A stretch of 64,000 bases of DNA. Origin: Breviolum minutum Mf 1.05b.01 (Eukaryota; Sar; Dinophyceae; Suessiales; Symbiodiniaceae). Position 1 is the first letter of the stretch; each line of letters starts with the position of its first letter. The notes under the pieces are model-generated. The model was not told the origin of the DNA. It saw only the letters and a program-made list of their open reading frames with translations, and made no database searches. Both the position numbers and the translations under genes were made by a program. The DNA lies in contig DF239347.1 in the NCBI GenBank assembly GCA_000507305.1, forward strand, positions 65,084 through 129,083. Reading direction: 5' to 3'. This document shows positions 50,930 through 63,039 of the stretch, piece after piece.

Positions 50930-51800
50930 GATCGGTATGTCTGCACCTTCCTTGACAACGGAGCCGAGGCGAGAGCGATTACGGATGGGCTTACGGATGG
51001 TATAGAGTGCGCGTGGATTTTTTTGCCAGACTACTGACAATGACAAGACGTGGAAAACATCGACAAATACAATCATTTATCAGTCTCCCAGCACAAAGGT
51101 GTAAACCAAAATGGAGGATGTCCAATCTTTCAAGAGATACTGAGATACTTCACCCTCTTCACCGAGTCCATCAACTCTCTACCAAGCATCTCCACTCGTC
51201 TTCCAAGTGTTTCACTTTCTGCACCACTCTCTGCATCATCGCCCGGGTTTAAGTTTAATGGCATGCTGTTGGTACCAAAATCATCGTCTATCCTGCACAT
51301 TGCCGACACAACATCCGACCCAATCTATGGACCTAGTGGCCATCCATCAAATTGAAAATTCACAGGGGGATTGGAATACTGAAAATGTTTTTGGGAATAG
51401 TTGAAATGTTTGAAAAACAACGAGCATAAAACGAGTTGAGGAATATGATAAGTAAGCTCTTCACAGTAGTGAACATCGTGAAAGCCTAGAGCTACTATCT
51501 GGGTCCACATGGCTGAAGTTTCCTTCGAGATGGTAGCTACCTTATCACTTATCAGAACCTTGAGATAGTAGCTATGCTGAAGTCAATCTTACCCATATGC
51601 TGTGACGCCGTGCTCTCGAAACGTTCTCCTTACAAAAACGTGCCAGGTTCCGAAAAGCATCAAGTACCCTGGGCCGCCAAAGTTTTCGGAACCTGGCTGT
51701 CACTTGTAGGTTGGCAATTTTGGATCGGGCTCCTGATGGTGACGCCACCTCTACTTCGACTTCTGCCCCTCGAGCCCCTCATACAGCTCTCCTGAGTTGC
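50930..51800 (-). CDS. Exons of an unassigned gene with a coiled-coil segment
   Basis: About 51795-51715 encodes GARGAEVEVEVASPSGARSK. About 51700-51595 encodes FRKLWRPRVLDAFRNLARF and overlaps a perfect inverted repeat. About 51249-51145 encodes a heptad-like stretch (ETLGRRVEMLGRELMDSVKR) and ends near AA|GTATCTC. About 51000-50940 encodes KPIRNRSRLGSVVKEGADIP. All four are on the minus strand and in order. No family is recognised. Confidence 0.45.
51643..51696. repeat. Perfect 14-bp inverted repeat with 26-bp spacer
   Basis: CCAGGTTCCGAAAA at 51643-51656 is matched by its exact reverse complement TTTTCGGAACCTGG at 51683-51696. The loop is GC-rich. It could form a stable hairpin in RNA or be the remnant of a miniature inverted-repeat element. 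The overlap with a coding-like minus frame is noted. Confidence 0.85.
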
Positions 51801-52399
51801 ATGAATCACTTCCTGTGCATCCTGGATCTAAGGCAATTTTTCTGCGTGCATTGTGGCCAACCACTCCAAGTCATATCTCGACAGCTGAATGTCCAATTCG
51901 GCAGCCCGGAAACATGGAAAGAAAAAAAGGGGGCATGCTCATGAACAGCATGGCTATGCCTTGTCTACTTTTCATTGACTTTTAATGTCATATCAAGATA
52001 GTCCAAGGCATAACAAATGCACGCCAGAATTCCGTCTGGCTGTTGTTGCTTTGGTCTGTGTGCGTCGTGTGGCTTGTCTGAAACTTCCTGCGCAACGGAG
52101 GGACGACGGGAGTTTCACTGAGAGATGGGAAGTCGATTCCACTGAGTCACTCAACGTAATCTAAAAATCAAGTCCTGGAACCTCTGGAAATCAAGTATGG
52201 ACAGAATTGACACTTTGCTGACTTTGCTTGCTTTTTCGTTCTTTCGTTCTTCATTCATTGAATCGTATCTTAAATTTAGATTGTCAGATTGTATTATATG
52301 ATGTGAGTACAACATAGACAGTTTCCTGATCTTTCACTTGGTACATAAACTTCTGAATGTCGCATCGCATTCAGTCGCAGCCACAGCAAGAATCTAGAA

Positions 52400-53270
52400 C
52401 TGATAAACTGAGTTCAACCATCTCGGCCAATCTTTGTTCAGCCCACGGGGTCAAGACCTCAACCTACGCTCCAGTGGAACACTGCTTATCCCATCGGGAC
52501 TGTCACCACCATCACTGTAAGTGCTCCTGGTCAATCGCCAGCATTGACATGGAAGATAACGAATCGAAACAGCTTGCTTAAATTGTCCAATGTTGAGATA
52601 TGTTGTGATCGCATTGAGCATTTGAGTCATGAGTGCACAAAGTCGCTTACCATAACTTACCAATCCAAAGATTCAGAAAATGCATCGACCATCGTCACTC
52701 ACCGGCTGTCAGTAAAAAAGAACCCCCACTAGGAACATCATGCAAAATCGCACAAAATCGTCATCTGCAATTGTTTTGAAATGACTTCCTCTTGAGGTTT
52801 GGGTCACCAATAGAAGGCGAATCCCAAAAATTCCACAGACTCTCCCAGCCTCACCACAACGCTTCTGCTGCGAGGGCGCGTTGAAAAGGTCTTGGCGGTC
52901 ATCATGGGAGACACGTCTGCCTCGTTTAGTCTGGATGACGAGACATGAGAAATGAATTCATTTTCCAATGAGAATATATCAAACTATCAATATGACAATC
53001 GGGAATAGCAAGCAACAAACCGCAACAAACCAAACGGCCAAAGATTTCCACACGCAACGGCACCGATGTCGACGGCATCGTCCCCCGACGTCGGTCTTCC
53101 GACGAATCTTGGCCTCCGAGACGTCGGAGTTCTGCCGCGTCATGGACGGAGCGCCCAGGGTCTTCGTCAGGAGCCGCGTGATACTCCGCCTGAAACTCCG
53201 AAAACCCGTGGAAGTCGTGGAAATCGTTTGTACTAAAAAAAACGCTGGGAAAGGAAACACGTCATTGTTG
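52400..53270 (-). CDS. Exons of an unassigned gene
   Basis: The best island is about 53230-53040. In one minus frame it encodes FSEFQAEYHAAPDEDPGRSV followed by HDAAELRRLGGQDSSEDRRR. The plus strand is also open here (RSRVILRLKLRKPVEVVEIV), so the strand call rests on neighbours. A second candidate at about 52510-52450 encodes SDGGDSPDGISSVPLERR and ends at GTAG|GTTGAGG. Confidence 0.35.
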
Positions 53271-53499
53271 CATGGCTGTCCAAACTTGTGGGGGTGTTTT
53301 AATGATCCACGCAGGCACGGATACACTGGCCATACACTGGTATTGTTAGTACTGTTTAGTACTTAGTACTCACCACAGCATCGAGTTCAAGAGTTGCCAA
53401 GGTGCCTTTGTTTTCTCCTCTTTGTAATGCGTCGCACGATGGCATCAGCCATATCTCCAGAAACTAAACCATCATATTCTCTTTCCTCGTATGCCAGGC

Positions 53500-53720
53500 A
53501 TATCCAATGGAGCACAAGACAGGATTGACCAACAACCCGACACCAAATTGCACAAGTACAAGGTTACAACTACAAGAATGCAAACCAGGCAGCTAAGTAA
53601 ACATAGATCCGATGCAGTTTTCTTTCCACCAGATTCTCCACCTGGGCTCAGGATGTCAACCAGGGGGGTAAAGCCTCTGCATTGAACGTATAAAGATTCC
53701 ATCAAATTGGATAAAGAAAG
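53500..53720 (-). CDS. Candidate exon, Gly/Ser-rich
   Basis: A minus frame encodes RGFTPLVDILSPGGESGGKK followed by TASDLC. It might continue into the hydrophobic NLVSGCWSILSCAPLDM. No splice sites were fixed. Confidence 0.3.
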
Positions 53721-53733
53721 CATTCATAAAGCA

Positions 53734-55230
53734 TCAAAAAGCATCAAAACAATAGTAAAATAGTGGTAAAATCTTCATACTCCTTAACCTACCACTCTGA
53801 CATGGGAGGTTCCTTGCAAGATTTTGCAAGCTTAAGCCAACCGGGCACAGTCTCACAAAGATACGCCAAGCGTCATCCTTGGTATTTTCAACCGGCCTCA
53901 GATGTGCAAAATCGAACAAAATCAGCGAAGAGTCTAGCTGGACAGCGGTACAAGCAGGCCCCACGTCTCTTTCAAGAAGAAGCTGAATCCAGATGTTGGT
54001 ACATTTGGAGTATAAATCTTGCATCTTTGAGAGCCAAATTTGGACCATCCGTTTGAAACTGAAGTAGCTTATTATCAAACCTCACTGTGGGCACCCGAAA
54101 TGACCGATCGCAAGTCAATCCTATCATGTTGATCCTGTTGATTGTGTTGAACAAAGTCGAGAACCTTATGGTAATGTTGGAGGAAGTTGGAATCGAATGA
54201 TTGTGACTGATTCCACCTAGTTCGGTCATCTCTCCCACCATTATCTTGCACTTGGCATAGGGGCTTCCGTTGCAAACCGGCGCACATCTTCGGCAGCATC
54301 GCCGTGACCCGGACCTCAGATCAAAGCCATTCCGACTTCTTAACCCAGGCAGCTAGGGACATCATGATGTCATTGCGGCTGAGCTGCCATTCGAATGAAA
54401 CGGTTCAGCCTTGTGGCCTGCAGTGTTGAAACGTTGCGATGTTTCAAGGTTTGGACAACAAAAATTGAAAGAAGAGGACCACTTGGACCACAGGTTGTCC
54501 GCACTTCGACAGTGATGAAAAATCCACAACTCCGGTGCCTTGGACGATCGCACCACCAAACGGATCGCCTGGCATCGATGTGAAAATGCCTTCTGCCCAT
54601 CCTACTCCGAAAATCCAACACCGGGATTTTCGCCAACTTGGTTCAACCAAAACAATTGGTGTTGCAAAAATGACACGAACCCCGGAAAAGCTTTAAAAAC
54701 CCCCCCAGGTTGGAGAAAATGAAGCGGATTTGCACGTCCCAACCTTCATGAGGCGTGTGGATCTTCCTGCTACCAAGGTATCGCTGTTGAAAAGCTGCTG
54801 AACGAACCAGGTTTCTGGCAGCAGAGACATCCTTGATGTGTTCGGAGAAGACCACAAACGAAACTGGCTGGAAGTGTTGGGATCTATGTGATGTATTTGT
54901 CAAAATGATCGATGATATGATCAATGTGATCCAGTATGTTGAAGAGGAATTCCAAGTATCACAAGCTGCTTTGGCATGAGACCACATTGTTGGACGGGTG
55001 AATCCGGTGAATCATGATTTCAAACGATTCTGGAAGTGCTGACAGGCCAATTCACACGAACACGAGACATCCACAATCATGAGCCAAGCTTCAATGCGAT
55101 CATGTCCAGCCAGAAAAAAGCTCTGCAGGAGTAGCCAGCCTTGAATAAACCTCAGGTGCACTGGATATACTTGCACATAGCCGGAGGAACCTTCACCTTC
55201 CAATGTTGAAAATAAACAAAAATCTTGCAA
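53734..55230 (-). pseudogene. Long coding-like stretch broken into overlapping frames
   Basis: Unlike the small-exon genes around it, this stretch is coding-like over long distances, but the frame changes. About 55200-55015 encodes GYVQVYPVHLRFIQGWLLLQ. About 54895-54690 encodes VFSEHIKDVSAARNLVRSAA and RKIHTPHEGWDVQIRFIF. About 54660-54480 continues in another frame (GGAIVQGTGVVDFSSLSKCG). About 54120-53980 encodes FDNKLLQFQTDGPNLALKDA, and 54000-53780 shifts again (LLLERDVGPACTAVQLDSSL). Shifts at about 54690 and 54000 have no intron-sized gap. This looks like a decayed intron-poor copy, perhaps a retrocopy or element. The protein family is not recognised. Confidence 0.4.
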
Positions 55231-55683
55231 TCAATGCAATCGCCTGCCAGATCTAGGCCCAAGTGAGTTAACCAAACGTTGGCTATAGCCTATAGCCCAA
55301 AAAAATCCATGCTGAGTCACATTGAAGAACCAGCTCCTCAGTGCCAGGGGCATAATCCGTTGTCTCAAGGGACATTCCGTGGGATGCTCAAACATGATGT
55401 TTTAATATGTTTTATGTTTTGGCCTTGAATAAAGTCGTTGATTTTTTCATTTGTGGTCTATTTGTTTTTGGTCTTCATTTGGTGTATTGGCTACAGCTAT
55501 TGGTATCTCCGGCCATGGCCATCCAACACGTCCTGTTCCCGCCAAGGGTCAATGGTGAACAGACCAAAGACGATCGTAGTAACCTAGACAGGCGGCGCTG
55601 CTGGTAATGTCAAAATCATTGCGAATCTGTCTTTACCTAGCCGGACCTAGCCTTTTCGTCATGTCACGAGCGTTGGCGTCTCC

Positions 55684-55930
55684 CTAAAATGCACAACATG
55701 ATATTGTTTGGTTCTGTTCGTTGCTCGTGTGACACACCGTCTTCCACCTTTTCAATTCCCGCTGTCCCCCAGGTGCAGAATTAGCAACAATACTCAGCAC
55801 AAATCTGGATTGCGGCGTCCCAAAAATGGTGTCCAAATCCTCTTGCTGTGGAACTGCGAACGGCAAAGTTGCAAATATGAAACTATATGAAACTGGATTT
55901 GAATCATCTGAACTCTGCACAGCCCGGGTG
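55684..55930 (-). CDS. Candidate exon
   Basis: A minus frame encodes LPFAVPQQEDLDTIFGTPQS followed by RFVLSIVANSAPG. It looks like a folded segment. The plus strand is open too. No family is recognised. Confidence 0.35.
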
Positions 55931-56099
55931 AGCATTACACGCACACGGGCTCTCTACTTAGTAGAGACGGACTAGAAACCACCAACCCATACCAACCCCG
56001 TCCTGTGCAAACAGTGCATAGACCTCAAAAACCAACGGATGGCGCTGGCGTCTCAAGACACTACGGGTCACTCAGGGCAAACCCGTGCTGATGCACAAA

Positions 56100-57000
56100 C
56101 ATTTTGCAGCTCGAGAATTTCGATGTATATATCTGTATGTCGAGTACAACACTGCACTGTTTGGGTAGCCGTCTCTTGAAGCACAGCCTGGTATGGTGTG
56201 ATATCCACAAATACATACAAATACCATGCAATGTCAGAAAGGAAGGCCAAGAAGCTGTCAGGACCATAAAAAAGGCCATAAAACTATGGCTGTCGACGAA
56301 GTGTGCACCTCATTTTGTGCTCAGGTCTCAAGTTTGACCCCAACATTAAAGCTTCCGAGTAAAAATAAAGCCAAACATATACTATACAATATACACATCA
56401 AGTGGGCAGAAGTAGAATTCCAGCAGATTCTCATCAGGACTCGTGTGATTCATGCGAAGAAAGGGGTGAACACAAGCAATCTAGGAAGCCTGTTCGGAAT
56501 GCTCGATGGTAGGAAGATGTTTTTGGATTGCGATATTTTTTGGAGCGCGGACAATATTATTGTCACCCAAAACCGTTGGTTTCACCATCATTTGGCTCAG
56601 CGGCATTCCTCGCGGCCTTCCTTGGCAAATTGGATCAGTCAAATGTCATCGGTCAAAAATTTCAGTTTTGGGTTGTGGCAACTGCAGCATCTTAAGTTAA
56701 TGTCCAATAGTTTGGATCTCAAGAAGCCCACTGAGGCAGTGAGGTCAACAAATGACGATACACTGGAAGGGCCAAACAAATGCAGTCATTGCATCTTGCA
56801 TCCTACTGAGAAAATTGTTTAACACTAGTGACCTTTCACCAAATTATGTTCAATATGTGTCAAACATCTATATATTGTATACAGTATATGTGCACAAATC
56901 AGAACCATTCCTATCTGCACAAAATATCACGAAAATAAACGACGAAATATACATATTTATACAGTATCATGTATCTTTACGTATGCGTTTGTTCGAAATC
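56100..57000. other. Long plus-strand ORF of doubtful reality
   Basis: A plus-strand frame of 198 codons (56226-56822) is the longest uninterrupted one in the right half, but its composition is ordinary and it has no motif. The AT-rich region 56840-57000 has no exon. Confidence 0.25.
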
Positions 57001-57017
57001 TGTTTGGAAATCTCTGT

Positions 57018-57556
57018 GCCAAGCTGCCGAGCTAAAGACCTCCACCTGCGACAAGTCCGTCATGCTGCTGGGCTGACGCGTGAGTTCCTACGGCAGAAGC
57101 GTTTTCCAAAAAATGTGCCTTTTTTGAATACACTCCAATGAGTTAGCAAACAACTAGCAATTGTTAGCTACCTCAGTTAATGCAGCTAACCTGTTAGCGA
57201 CACCCCAGCCCATCTAAGTAATACGTTTTTCACGAAAAAAAGTCGAGACATGTATTTTTTATTATATATTCTGTAAAAGCCAACTACGTCTTTGCGTCAA
57301 TCCCATTTGAAAACAAGACTCAGACATTGAAAGTAAAGCAATGAAAGTGTCCGTATAAACATCAGGTCTTTGCAAGTGATAATCCCAAAGTGGTGAGATA
57401 ATCCCCAAGAGGATCATGTAGATTCATATGGACTCCTTTGCATACCTCCTCTCCTGCCATCCCCAGTGCAACAGTCGTACTTGAGCGTCCTCCCCCGCAT
57501 AGGCGGCACGGAACTCTGATCGCAGCACTTCATCCAGATTCAACGATCGGGTGCTC
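57018..57556 (-). CDS. Two good exons of an unassigned gene
   Basis: Exon 57556-57446 encodes 36 whole codons (LNLDEVLRSEFRAAYAGEDA, then QVRLLHWGWQER) between TTCCAG|G and AG|GTATGC. Exon 57087 to about 57018 encodes ELTRQPSSMTDLSQVEVFSS after CCGTAG|G. The plus strand is also open across the second exon. The first exon is among the clearest in the right half of the window. No domain is recognised. Confidence 0.55.
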
Positions 57557-58109
57557 CTGGAAGTAGCAAAACGCTGCAAATATATCACCGAATGACGACG
57601 TGCGACGATGTGTGACGATGTGTGACGTGACTCATCGGATGTCAAAGGTGCAACCCAAGGGACGAGTGCAGAAAAGGTGTCTGTGGGCTAAGTGGGCTTA
57701 AATCGCTATCGGAGATGCACCTGGAAGACACTGCACAAATCTGCACAACGTCACAGTCACACCTGATCACATGAAAATATTCGAGAGAAACTCTTAGGAA
57801 TCGTTTGACATGTTGACCAAAGTCGGAACTGAACGACTCTATGTCCCAGAAATCGTTGGCCAAGCCTATCTGCAGTCAACTCGCCAGCCTGAAGCTGAGC
57901 GCTGTTTTGCTCGCCACGATTGATGGCAGTATTGAGATACGTTGGGTAGACATGGACATCAAGCACAGAATGCAGGTTGATTGCGTGATGGTCTGAGAAG
58001 CAACCGAGAAGCAACCAAAAAACATGCTAGAATATGCTAGAAACCCGTCATGGTGTTGGCTTCAAGTCAAAATGATAAACTTTCAATAAAGAAGAAACCT
58101 CTGAATACG

Positions 58110-59518
58110 GGTGCCCTGATGAATCCCTTGGCGCATCGCATGGAGGGAATCGAGGCTATTGCCCCTATCAGCCTTATCAAATTGGTTTGATGCAGTTTCG
58201 GAATCCTTTCCATCCCTGGCACCTGCTGGTTTGCTGGTTTCCTTGGTAGGAGCACTGGATGGGCTCATCCAATTACAAGCACCAGAAACGAAGAAACATC
58301 TGAGTTCAAAATGTTTAAGCGGCATTGTGCAGATCAAGGTAGCATCCTGCTTTGTTTGGCATACATCTGAGCTTAGTCCTGTGATGTCGTTGTGATGTCG
58401 TTGTGATGTCGTTGTGTCATGGTCTTACAGTCTTACAGCTCTGTCTCCACACTTTGCCCAGCGTCTGGTCGCTTCCTGTGTGCCATAGGGACGGCCACCC
58501 CGGCATTGCTGCACACCAGGCACCGTGCAAGAAACCCCAAGAGGTGGGGAAGGGCTTTGGGAAATGTGAATTTTGGCTGCTAAGGTAGGTCCACTTGGAC
58601 AAAAGAGAGAATGGCTGGGACAAAAGAGAAGAGTTGAAGCTGTTGGAAAGAAGTCTGGGCTGCGTGGCAGCAAAGGCAGGTGTTCGAGTGGGTTTGGTTT
58701 GATGTGGGTCTAGGCAAGTTGGCTGCGTGAGGTGAGTTGCTTGGTCTCACCAAACACTTCAACGTGGTTTCAACATGTTTCGATGCCACAGGCGTCTGGT
58801 GCCTTGATGTCTACTAGGGGATAGTCAATTCGGGGTGAAACGTTGGGAACTCTGTCTGTTTCAGCCAAACAGCACCCAGAGTCAGCATGATGTTCAGGCA
58901 TGATGTTCAGCTTGCGAATGATCACAGCCAAGAGCCAACACAGATCCAACCCCTGACCCCCACTTCCAAACCCTTCGCTACACATTCGAGAAAATAGTAC
59001 AGATCACCGATACGGGATGATACATTTCAAGATGATCAGCTGATAGCGATCAGCACCAGCCAGTAGCAACAAATGAACACAGGCCTTTTGGCCGCAGCGA
59101 AGATGCACTCTCGTCATTGGCCTCTCAGTCGAATTTCACATGGTTGAGACCGATGGAAAATCTGGAGGATACAAATGGCCACTAGTTGGCTATCTGTGCG
59201 GAACCAAGAAGTGTAGGGTCCATCCAATGAATCAATGTTTGACTTCCGTTTTTATCCCTACCCTACATAGACATCGACAAAAAGAAGGAAAAAAAGAAAC
59301 GCGAATGCTCTCCAACGTCCAAACCTTTCCGCCGCCAACTCAAACCCCACTACTGCAGCCCAGCTCAAAGGAACCAGCCAAACAACAATTTGGGGTGGGG
59401 TTGGGCTGTCGAGCCGTAAGTTCAGCTTGCCGAGCTCATTTCTTGTCTTTGTCAGAAGGTCACCTTGCCGTGAGTCTTGCACACTTCTGGCCTGGAGGTA
59501 GATCTGCTTTGCTAGCAG
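58110..59518 (-). CDS. Exon segments of an unassigned gene
   Basis: About 59518-59418 encodes a helical stretch (LLAKQIYLQARSVQDSRQGD, then LLTKTRNELGKLNLR). About 58540-58440 is open in two frames. About 58270-58110 encodes a polar linker (SAPTKETSKPAGARDGKDSE). The order on the minus strand is consistent with one transcript. A weaker candidate lies at 58985-58775. Confidence 0.4.
58381..58413. repeat. 11-bp tandem repeat
   Basis: Three copies of GTGATGTCGTT in direct order. It lies between candidate exons in probable intron. Confidence 0.85.
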
Positions 59519-59789
59519 GTCTGGTCACCTGAAAGCTATACAAAAGTGAAAGCAAACACCTGCATTGACTCGTTAGCCCTGAAAAAGGCTTTCTTAAAAC
59601 GTTCATACATGTTACTGATATACAAAGGACCGACCTGCTGCCTGCGCTAAAACGTCAGAGAAGGTATGGGGCAATCTTAGACACGCCCCAGGCAACCTCC
59701 AGGTGATACAAGTCAAGCAGGACTTCAGTGCATTCCTTGCTTCTCGCCTAGCTCGTGGTGCTGTACTCTGTACACTGCACAGGTTCTTG

Positions 59790-60267
59790 CCAGGAGCTGG
59801 GACGTGAAAAGGTGCAAATTGCTGAGGTCGTGCTGCTACCCGACGCCACGGCTATTTTTCGATATTTGTGGAATGCCGTCACGTGCACTCTCAGGATCTC
59901 AAGTCGACACTGACGAGCCACAAACTCAGTTCTTTATGCGGGAGTACTTCACTCTTCCATGGTGTCCGTTGGGGAAGGTTGCACTTGACGTTGCCCCTCC
60001 ACTGTCACCTGCCAGTGAACATGACAACAGGTCTAGGAAGGGCCAGTGAAAGAGTGATTTCTTGGAGCTCTTTCTGATGCTTTGTGCTTAGACTCAAAGG
60101 ACCTGTCCCTGTCCATGCACCTTTGGCCAGCGCAGAACACGTTGAGGTTGACCGGATTCAACTGGCTGGCTGCTAAGAAGCTTCCTCAACACCTGCCCAC
60201 GCTCCTGGGAAGGCCGCGCAAGGACGCATGGTGCGATTTCGAATCGAGCCACACCCATGAAAGTTAA
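59790..60267 (+). pseudogene. Plus-strand coding-like stretch in three frames
   Basis: Successive plus frames look coding. About 59793-59880 encodes GREKVQIAEVVLLPDATAIF, following an acceptor-like TTGCCAG. About 59890-60049 encodes TQFFMREYFTLPWCPLGKVA. About 60090-60250 encodes TLRLTGFNWLAAKKLPQHLP. No intron-sized gap separates them, so frameshifts are likely. Over 60220-60110 the minus strand is also open (ERGQVLRKLLSSQPVESGQP) with reasonable splice sites. Either a decayed plus-strand element is present or one strand is misleading. Strand and status are uncertain. Confidence 0.35.
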
Positions 60268-60379
60268 CATTGATGAACGCAATTGGAACTGAATTGGATT
60301 ATGTACTGCATATAATGGAATGCAATGTTGATGCATTAACTATGGAATCCAAGGTGACATGTTTCCTGCTCACTCCATC

Positions 60380-61990
60380 TCAATCGGTGGCCACTCCTTC
60401 ATCCACTTCTGCTTCGCCGTTTCGCCTTTGAAATGCCAGTCTTCCCAATCCTGGCAATGATTTTTTCGAAAACTGCTGGCGTATTTCCCAGCAATGATTC
60501 CATGACACTTCCTATCATTGTTGCCACTTCTTGCAAAGGCAAGTATGGATTGTAAAGAAATCAATTGTAGAAGTCACGAGGCGTCACTCCATGCACTGGC
60601 ATCCAAGAATGGCCAGGGATGTTCAAGCTCAGTCAGTAGACATTTGCCGCGGTCCTTCAAGGTGAATTTCTGCTCATCTTTGTGCGTCTCCCACTCCCCT
60701 TGCACTGCATCGGCACACAGCCTGGCGTACGAAAGAAATACCACCCATCCAAAAGGTCACAAGAATCAACACAAAATACGAAATCTATTGAAATCTTACA
60801 AGATAATAAAATATCTTACAATATCCCGAGTCGTTGCCTCAAGGTTCGTGGAACTTTCCCGCTCCACACAGTCCTTCGGCCGCCGAATTCGGTGGGCGCC
60901 TCATCCTGGATGTCAAGACATCCACATTTGACACACCATGACAAAATAATATTTTACAATATTTGACATCACAATATCTGACAATATCTTGTGGCGATAT
61001 TTCAAGTTTCAATGATTTGCACTCTATCTTGCATTCTTTTCACTCCAACAGCCTGAAAGAATCCTAGGCTGATTCATGGTTCGCAAACGGTCAAAACATC
61101 CTGTCCTTAAAGTACTTCACAGTGTTCATGACCACCTCATTCCCCTCAGGGCGCGTGAAGTGGAATCTCAGTAACGAAACTTTTGCAACTAAAACATTTT
61201 GATACATTTTCCACCTGAAGCATTGAAAGTTTCAACTTCCTGCATGGCAGGTGATACTCTACCCGCATCGCTTTCATCCTATGTTCCTCTCCCCCCGGAA
61301 CAACGGCTCTTGTCGACAATTCTTTGGGTAGGAATCAACCTGGTGACCGAAATCTACCGAAGCCATGCCTCAGCCCATTTCTGCAAGGTGCATCCTGTCC
61401 TGATTTGCACAAAGTCAGTCTTTTGAAACGAGAAAAAAATGGAATCTACATGGAATGACATTGATTTGATCTATGCACCTAGGTCTTCAATATGTGCGTA
61501 CCTAACATGAACTCATTGGTTGGGCCTCCGGTTTGTAGCGATCAAATCTTCAGAAAACACCAGAACCGTACTAACATGTAATAACCATAACATTCTGATT
61601 TCTTAATGTTTCTTATAGTTACTAACTGATTGTCATGAAGAACTTACTATCCTCGTATCACAGAAATTCTTCCAAGACTCTGATCGCACTGCTGCCACAC
61701 CAAACCACTTTCGAATGCCACCGCCAGAAGTTGCAGCAAAGGCCGCAGGCCGTCCCCCCAACAGATCTCAGGCTGCGGCCTCACAGTTTCACTGACCCGC
61801 TGTTGACAGCTTTTTCTTGCACCAACCTCTTGCATCGTTTGCATCGTGATCGCTTCGCCTAGGGATCACCAACTCCTTCGCCAGCCGACGCAGGGACGTG
61901 GCCGTTGCGACCGTCCCACCGAGACGTCGCAGCCATGGCTGCAAGTCCTGATCGCAAAAGCTTCGACTGGATAAACCCCCATCTAATTCC
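60380..61990 (-). CDS. Unassigned gene with helical (HEAT-like) segments
   Basis: About 61990-61862 encodes SFCDQDLQPWLRRLGGTVAT and LRRLAKELVIP. About 61800-61660 encodes LRPLLQLLAVAFESGLVWQQ. Exon 60905-60838 (DEAPTEFGGRRTVWSGKVPR) ends AG|GC and joins in phase to exon 60721 onward (LCADAVQGEWETHKDEQKFT). About 60540-60450 encodes ATMIGSVMESLLGNTPAVFE. The helices with paired Leu resemble HEAT or armadillo repeats, but too few are resolved to be sure. The middle part (WSGKVPRTLRLCADAVQGEW) looks like a compact domain. The function is unknown. Confidence 0.5.
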
Positions 61991-62059
61991 AAACGAAGAT
62001 CATCCAAAATTTCCATAGATCCAATTTGATTTGTTGATAGGTTTGAAAGTATCCGTATC

Positions 62060-63000
62060 CGCATGCCCCGCCGAGGCTTTTGGAATTGAAATATCCTTTA
62101 GTTTCAAGGTTCTTTGTGGCAGTTGTGCTGTCAACTTTGATTTGAACACACTGGAACCACATCGCAGGCCACCCACAAAAGAAAAATATTTGAAAAATAG
62201 AACGTCATTCTTCCGGCGCTTCCTCATGGCTCTGTAGGCATGACACCGGCCTCCCAACACGCAGTCATCTCAGTCATCTATGCTCCCACTGAGGTGATGA
62301 ACTCGTGCATGGTTGTCACACCACACCATCACTGAGTCACTGGTCACGAACATCATTTCATCATTTCATATCATTTCAATGCTTCAGCAGAATCACCCTC
62401 CTCTCCCAAGAGTGTCGACCTCCATTCATATCCGAAGATTCCTTTGCTTTGGTCGACCTCCCTGAGATGCAGGAGTTTTTTGAATCATCCTCCATGGTAG
62501 ATCTATGTTGACAATATCAACTTTTTCAGATGACTTATAGGCTTGATAACTTTCAGGAAACAAAACCACAAAACAATTGTTGTAAATAGTTGTACTTAAG
62601 CACATTCCCCATCCATTCGCCTCTTGTTGGCCTTGATATCTGTATCTCAATATGATTCAAGCATCTCATCCCTTATCTTTTTCACTAAACTGCTGAGGCA
62701 CCCATGGCCATGTGGCTCTTTTGGACGCCACCCATCACCCATGAAAATCTCCCCGTCACGCAAAGCGTCGATCCTCAAGCAAAGTTGGCACTTTGTACAG
62801 ACACTTTGCCACGAAGGTAGTCGTACTGCGTAATTGCTGTCAAAGTCTAACATCCATGTGCATGGACAAGTCTACGTGCTTACCGCATGCATACTGCATA
62901 CGTCATTCATATTCATTCATATGCAGAGCACTCGCAAACCATGGCCCCAGTTGCATTCCTCGCTCGAAGCGATCCCCTGAATAACGAGATCTTTTTTTTT
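62060..63000. other. No secure gene
   Basis: A GC-richer spot at 62690-62830 is open on both strands without clear splice sites. The rest is AT-rich with no recognisable motif. The 5' end of the 60-62 kb gene may lie here. Confidence 0.35.
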
Positions 63001-63039
63001 CATCCGGAGTCACATAGTGCCTTCCATTGACAGGTGCCA

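Noticed and set aside
56226..56822. 198-codon plus-strand ORF
   Set aside because: It has no motif and ordinary intron-like composition, and it lies against the direction of good exons on both sides. It is probably chance.
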